Origin: Rhodospirillales bacterium
GTDB lineage: Bacteria > Pseudomonadota > Alphaproteobacteria > Micavibrionales > UBA2020
Assembly: GCA_023266795.1 (NCBI GenBank)
Contig: JAHFPI010000103.1
Span: 1-6,571 of the forward strand
Length of the DNA: 6,571 nt
Direction: 5' to 3'
The notes below the pieces were generated by a model, which saw only the letters and a list, made by a program, of their open reading frames with translations, was not told where the DNA came from and made no database searches. This document shows positions 6,048-6,571 of this stretch, in pieces (the stretch's first letter is position 1; the number at the start of each line of letters is the position of its first letter). The translations under genes and the position numbers were made by a program.

Positions 6048-6571
6048 ATGACGACAAAATCTATCCACTGGCTGCAACAAACGCCGCTCTTTCAGGGGCT
6101 GGACTCCCTTGCCCTTGATGACATTTCCCGTCACGCCCATGAAAAAAATTACAAAAAGGGCGAGCAGATCTTTGCCATGGGTGACAAGGCTGAGGGATTT
6201 TTTGTGCTAATGGAGGGCTGGACCAAGCTCTATCGCATCTCCCGCGAAGGCGGGGAGATGATCATTCACATTTTCGGTCCAGGCGAATCGTTTGCCGAAG
6301 CAGCGGTATTCAATGAACGTCCGATCTACCCCGCCAACGCGGAGGCGCTGAGCGATGTATGCCTGCTGGAAATCCCTGGAAATTATTTTATTCAGAAGAT
6401 AGGGCAAAGCCCCTCCTTCGCCCTGAAAATCCTCGGCTCGATCGCCGCGCTGCAGCATTATCTGGTGCAGCAGCTGGAACAGGTTACGTCCAGAACCGCT
6501 CCGCAGCGCATCGGCACATTCTTGCTGAAGTTCTGCCAGAAAACGCCCGGCGCGCATACCGGGGATATGAT
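6048..6571 (+). CDS. Crp/FNR-family regulator, Dnr/Nnr-like (C-terminus cut by window edge)
   Basis: The visible 174 residues cover the cyclic-nucleotide-binding-like sensor domain and the dimer helix. Motifs match Dnr/Nnr proteins: TPLFQGL (12-18), KKGEQIFAMGD (36-46), FFVLMEGWTKLYRIS (51-65), GPGESFAEAAVF (77-88), a long helix through LVQQLEQV (129-136), and APQRIGTFLL (141-150), which leads towards the DNA-binding domain. That domain lies beyond the window edge. The N-terminus lacks the cysteine cluster that holds the [4Fe-4S] centre of FNR. This points to the Dnr/Nnr branch, in which Pseudomonas Dnr senses NO through heme. ACAGG (6036-6040) precedes the ATG by 7 nt. The gene is divergent from mobA and could control the two FNR-type boxes upstream of the cytochrome genes. 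Family certain; NO sensing inferred from the subfamily. Confidence 0.9.
   Translation, partial: MTTKSIHWLQQTPLFQGLDSLALDDISRHAHEKNYKKGEQIFAMGDKAEGFFVLMEGWTKLYRISREGGEMIIHIFGPGESFAEAAVFNERPIYPANAEALSDVCLLEIPGNYFIQKIGQSPSFALKILGSIAALQHYLVQQLEQVTSRTAPQRIGTFLLKFCQKTPGAHTGDM

Noticed and set aside
6207..6557. Minus-strand frame opposite the Crp/FNR regulator
   Set aside because: The plus-strand frame gives a clear Crp/FNR sensor domain; the opposite frame has no recognisable features.
1..6571. CRISPR arrays, tRNA or rRNA genes, insertion sequences, attachment sites
   Set aside because: I looked for regularly spaced repeats, transposase-like frames, terminal inverted repeats and tRNA-like folds and saw none.

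Overview
The window looks like part of an anaerobic-respiration or denitrification-linked locus of a proteobacterium, probably an alphaproteobacterium. The c-type cytochrome resembles the CycM/c552 and c2 group, and a Dnr/Nnr-type Crp/FNR regulator occurs with matching boxes. No taxonomic marker gene is present, so the assignment is an inference.

Layout: (1) 1-218 is an A+T-rich leader with a perfect FNR/Dnr-type box (141-154) placed as in a class II promoter. (2) 219-674 encodes a small mono-heme class I cytochrome c, closed by a strong GAAA-loop intrinsic terminator (695-728). (3) 729-984 is intergenic, with an imperfect inverted repeat (793-831) and a second, one-mismatch FNR/Dnr-type box (907-920). 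(4) 985-4099 holds three genes in tight order: a hexaheme cytochrome c (tetraheme domain fused to two cytochrome c4-like domains), a Tat-exported protein with four [4Fe-4S] clusters (NrfC/HybA/DsrO type), and an NrfD/PsrC-type membrane quinol-handling subunit. (5) 4145-5410 encodes a MOFRL-family glycerate 2-kinase, 45 bp downstream on the same strand. (6) 5430-5972 (minus strand) encodes a MobA-type molybdenum cofactor guanylyltransferase. (7) From 6048 to the right edge is the N-terminal part of a Dnr/Nnr-like Crp/FNR regulator, divergent from mobA.

Working model: the NrfD-type subunit oxidises menaquinol or ubiquinol (or works in reverse). Electrons pass through the periplasmic Fe-S protein to the hexaheme cytochrome. 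Its c4-like tail then hands them to small soluble or anchored cytochromes such as the one at 219-674, and on to a terminal reductase or oxidase outside the window. No molybdopterin catalytic subunit is encoded next to the module, so it resembles a modular quinol:cytochrome c oxidoreductase rather than a complete PsrABC-like reductase. Both cytochrome transcription units carry FNR/Dnr boxes at the class II distance, and a Dnr-like gene lies about 2 kb downstream of the module, which suggests one oxygen- or NO-responsive circuit. The kinase has no obvious connection to this pathway.

The most interesting item is the three-gene module with its tetraheme-c4 fusion. Related NrfBCD, Qrc, Act and Mcc systems are known, so it is best described as an uncharacterised variant rather than a wholly new system.
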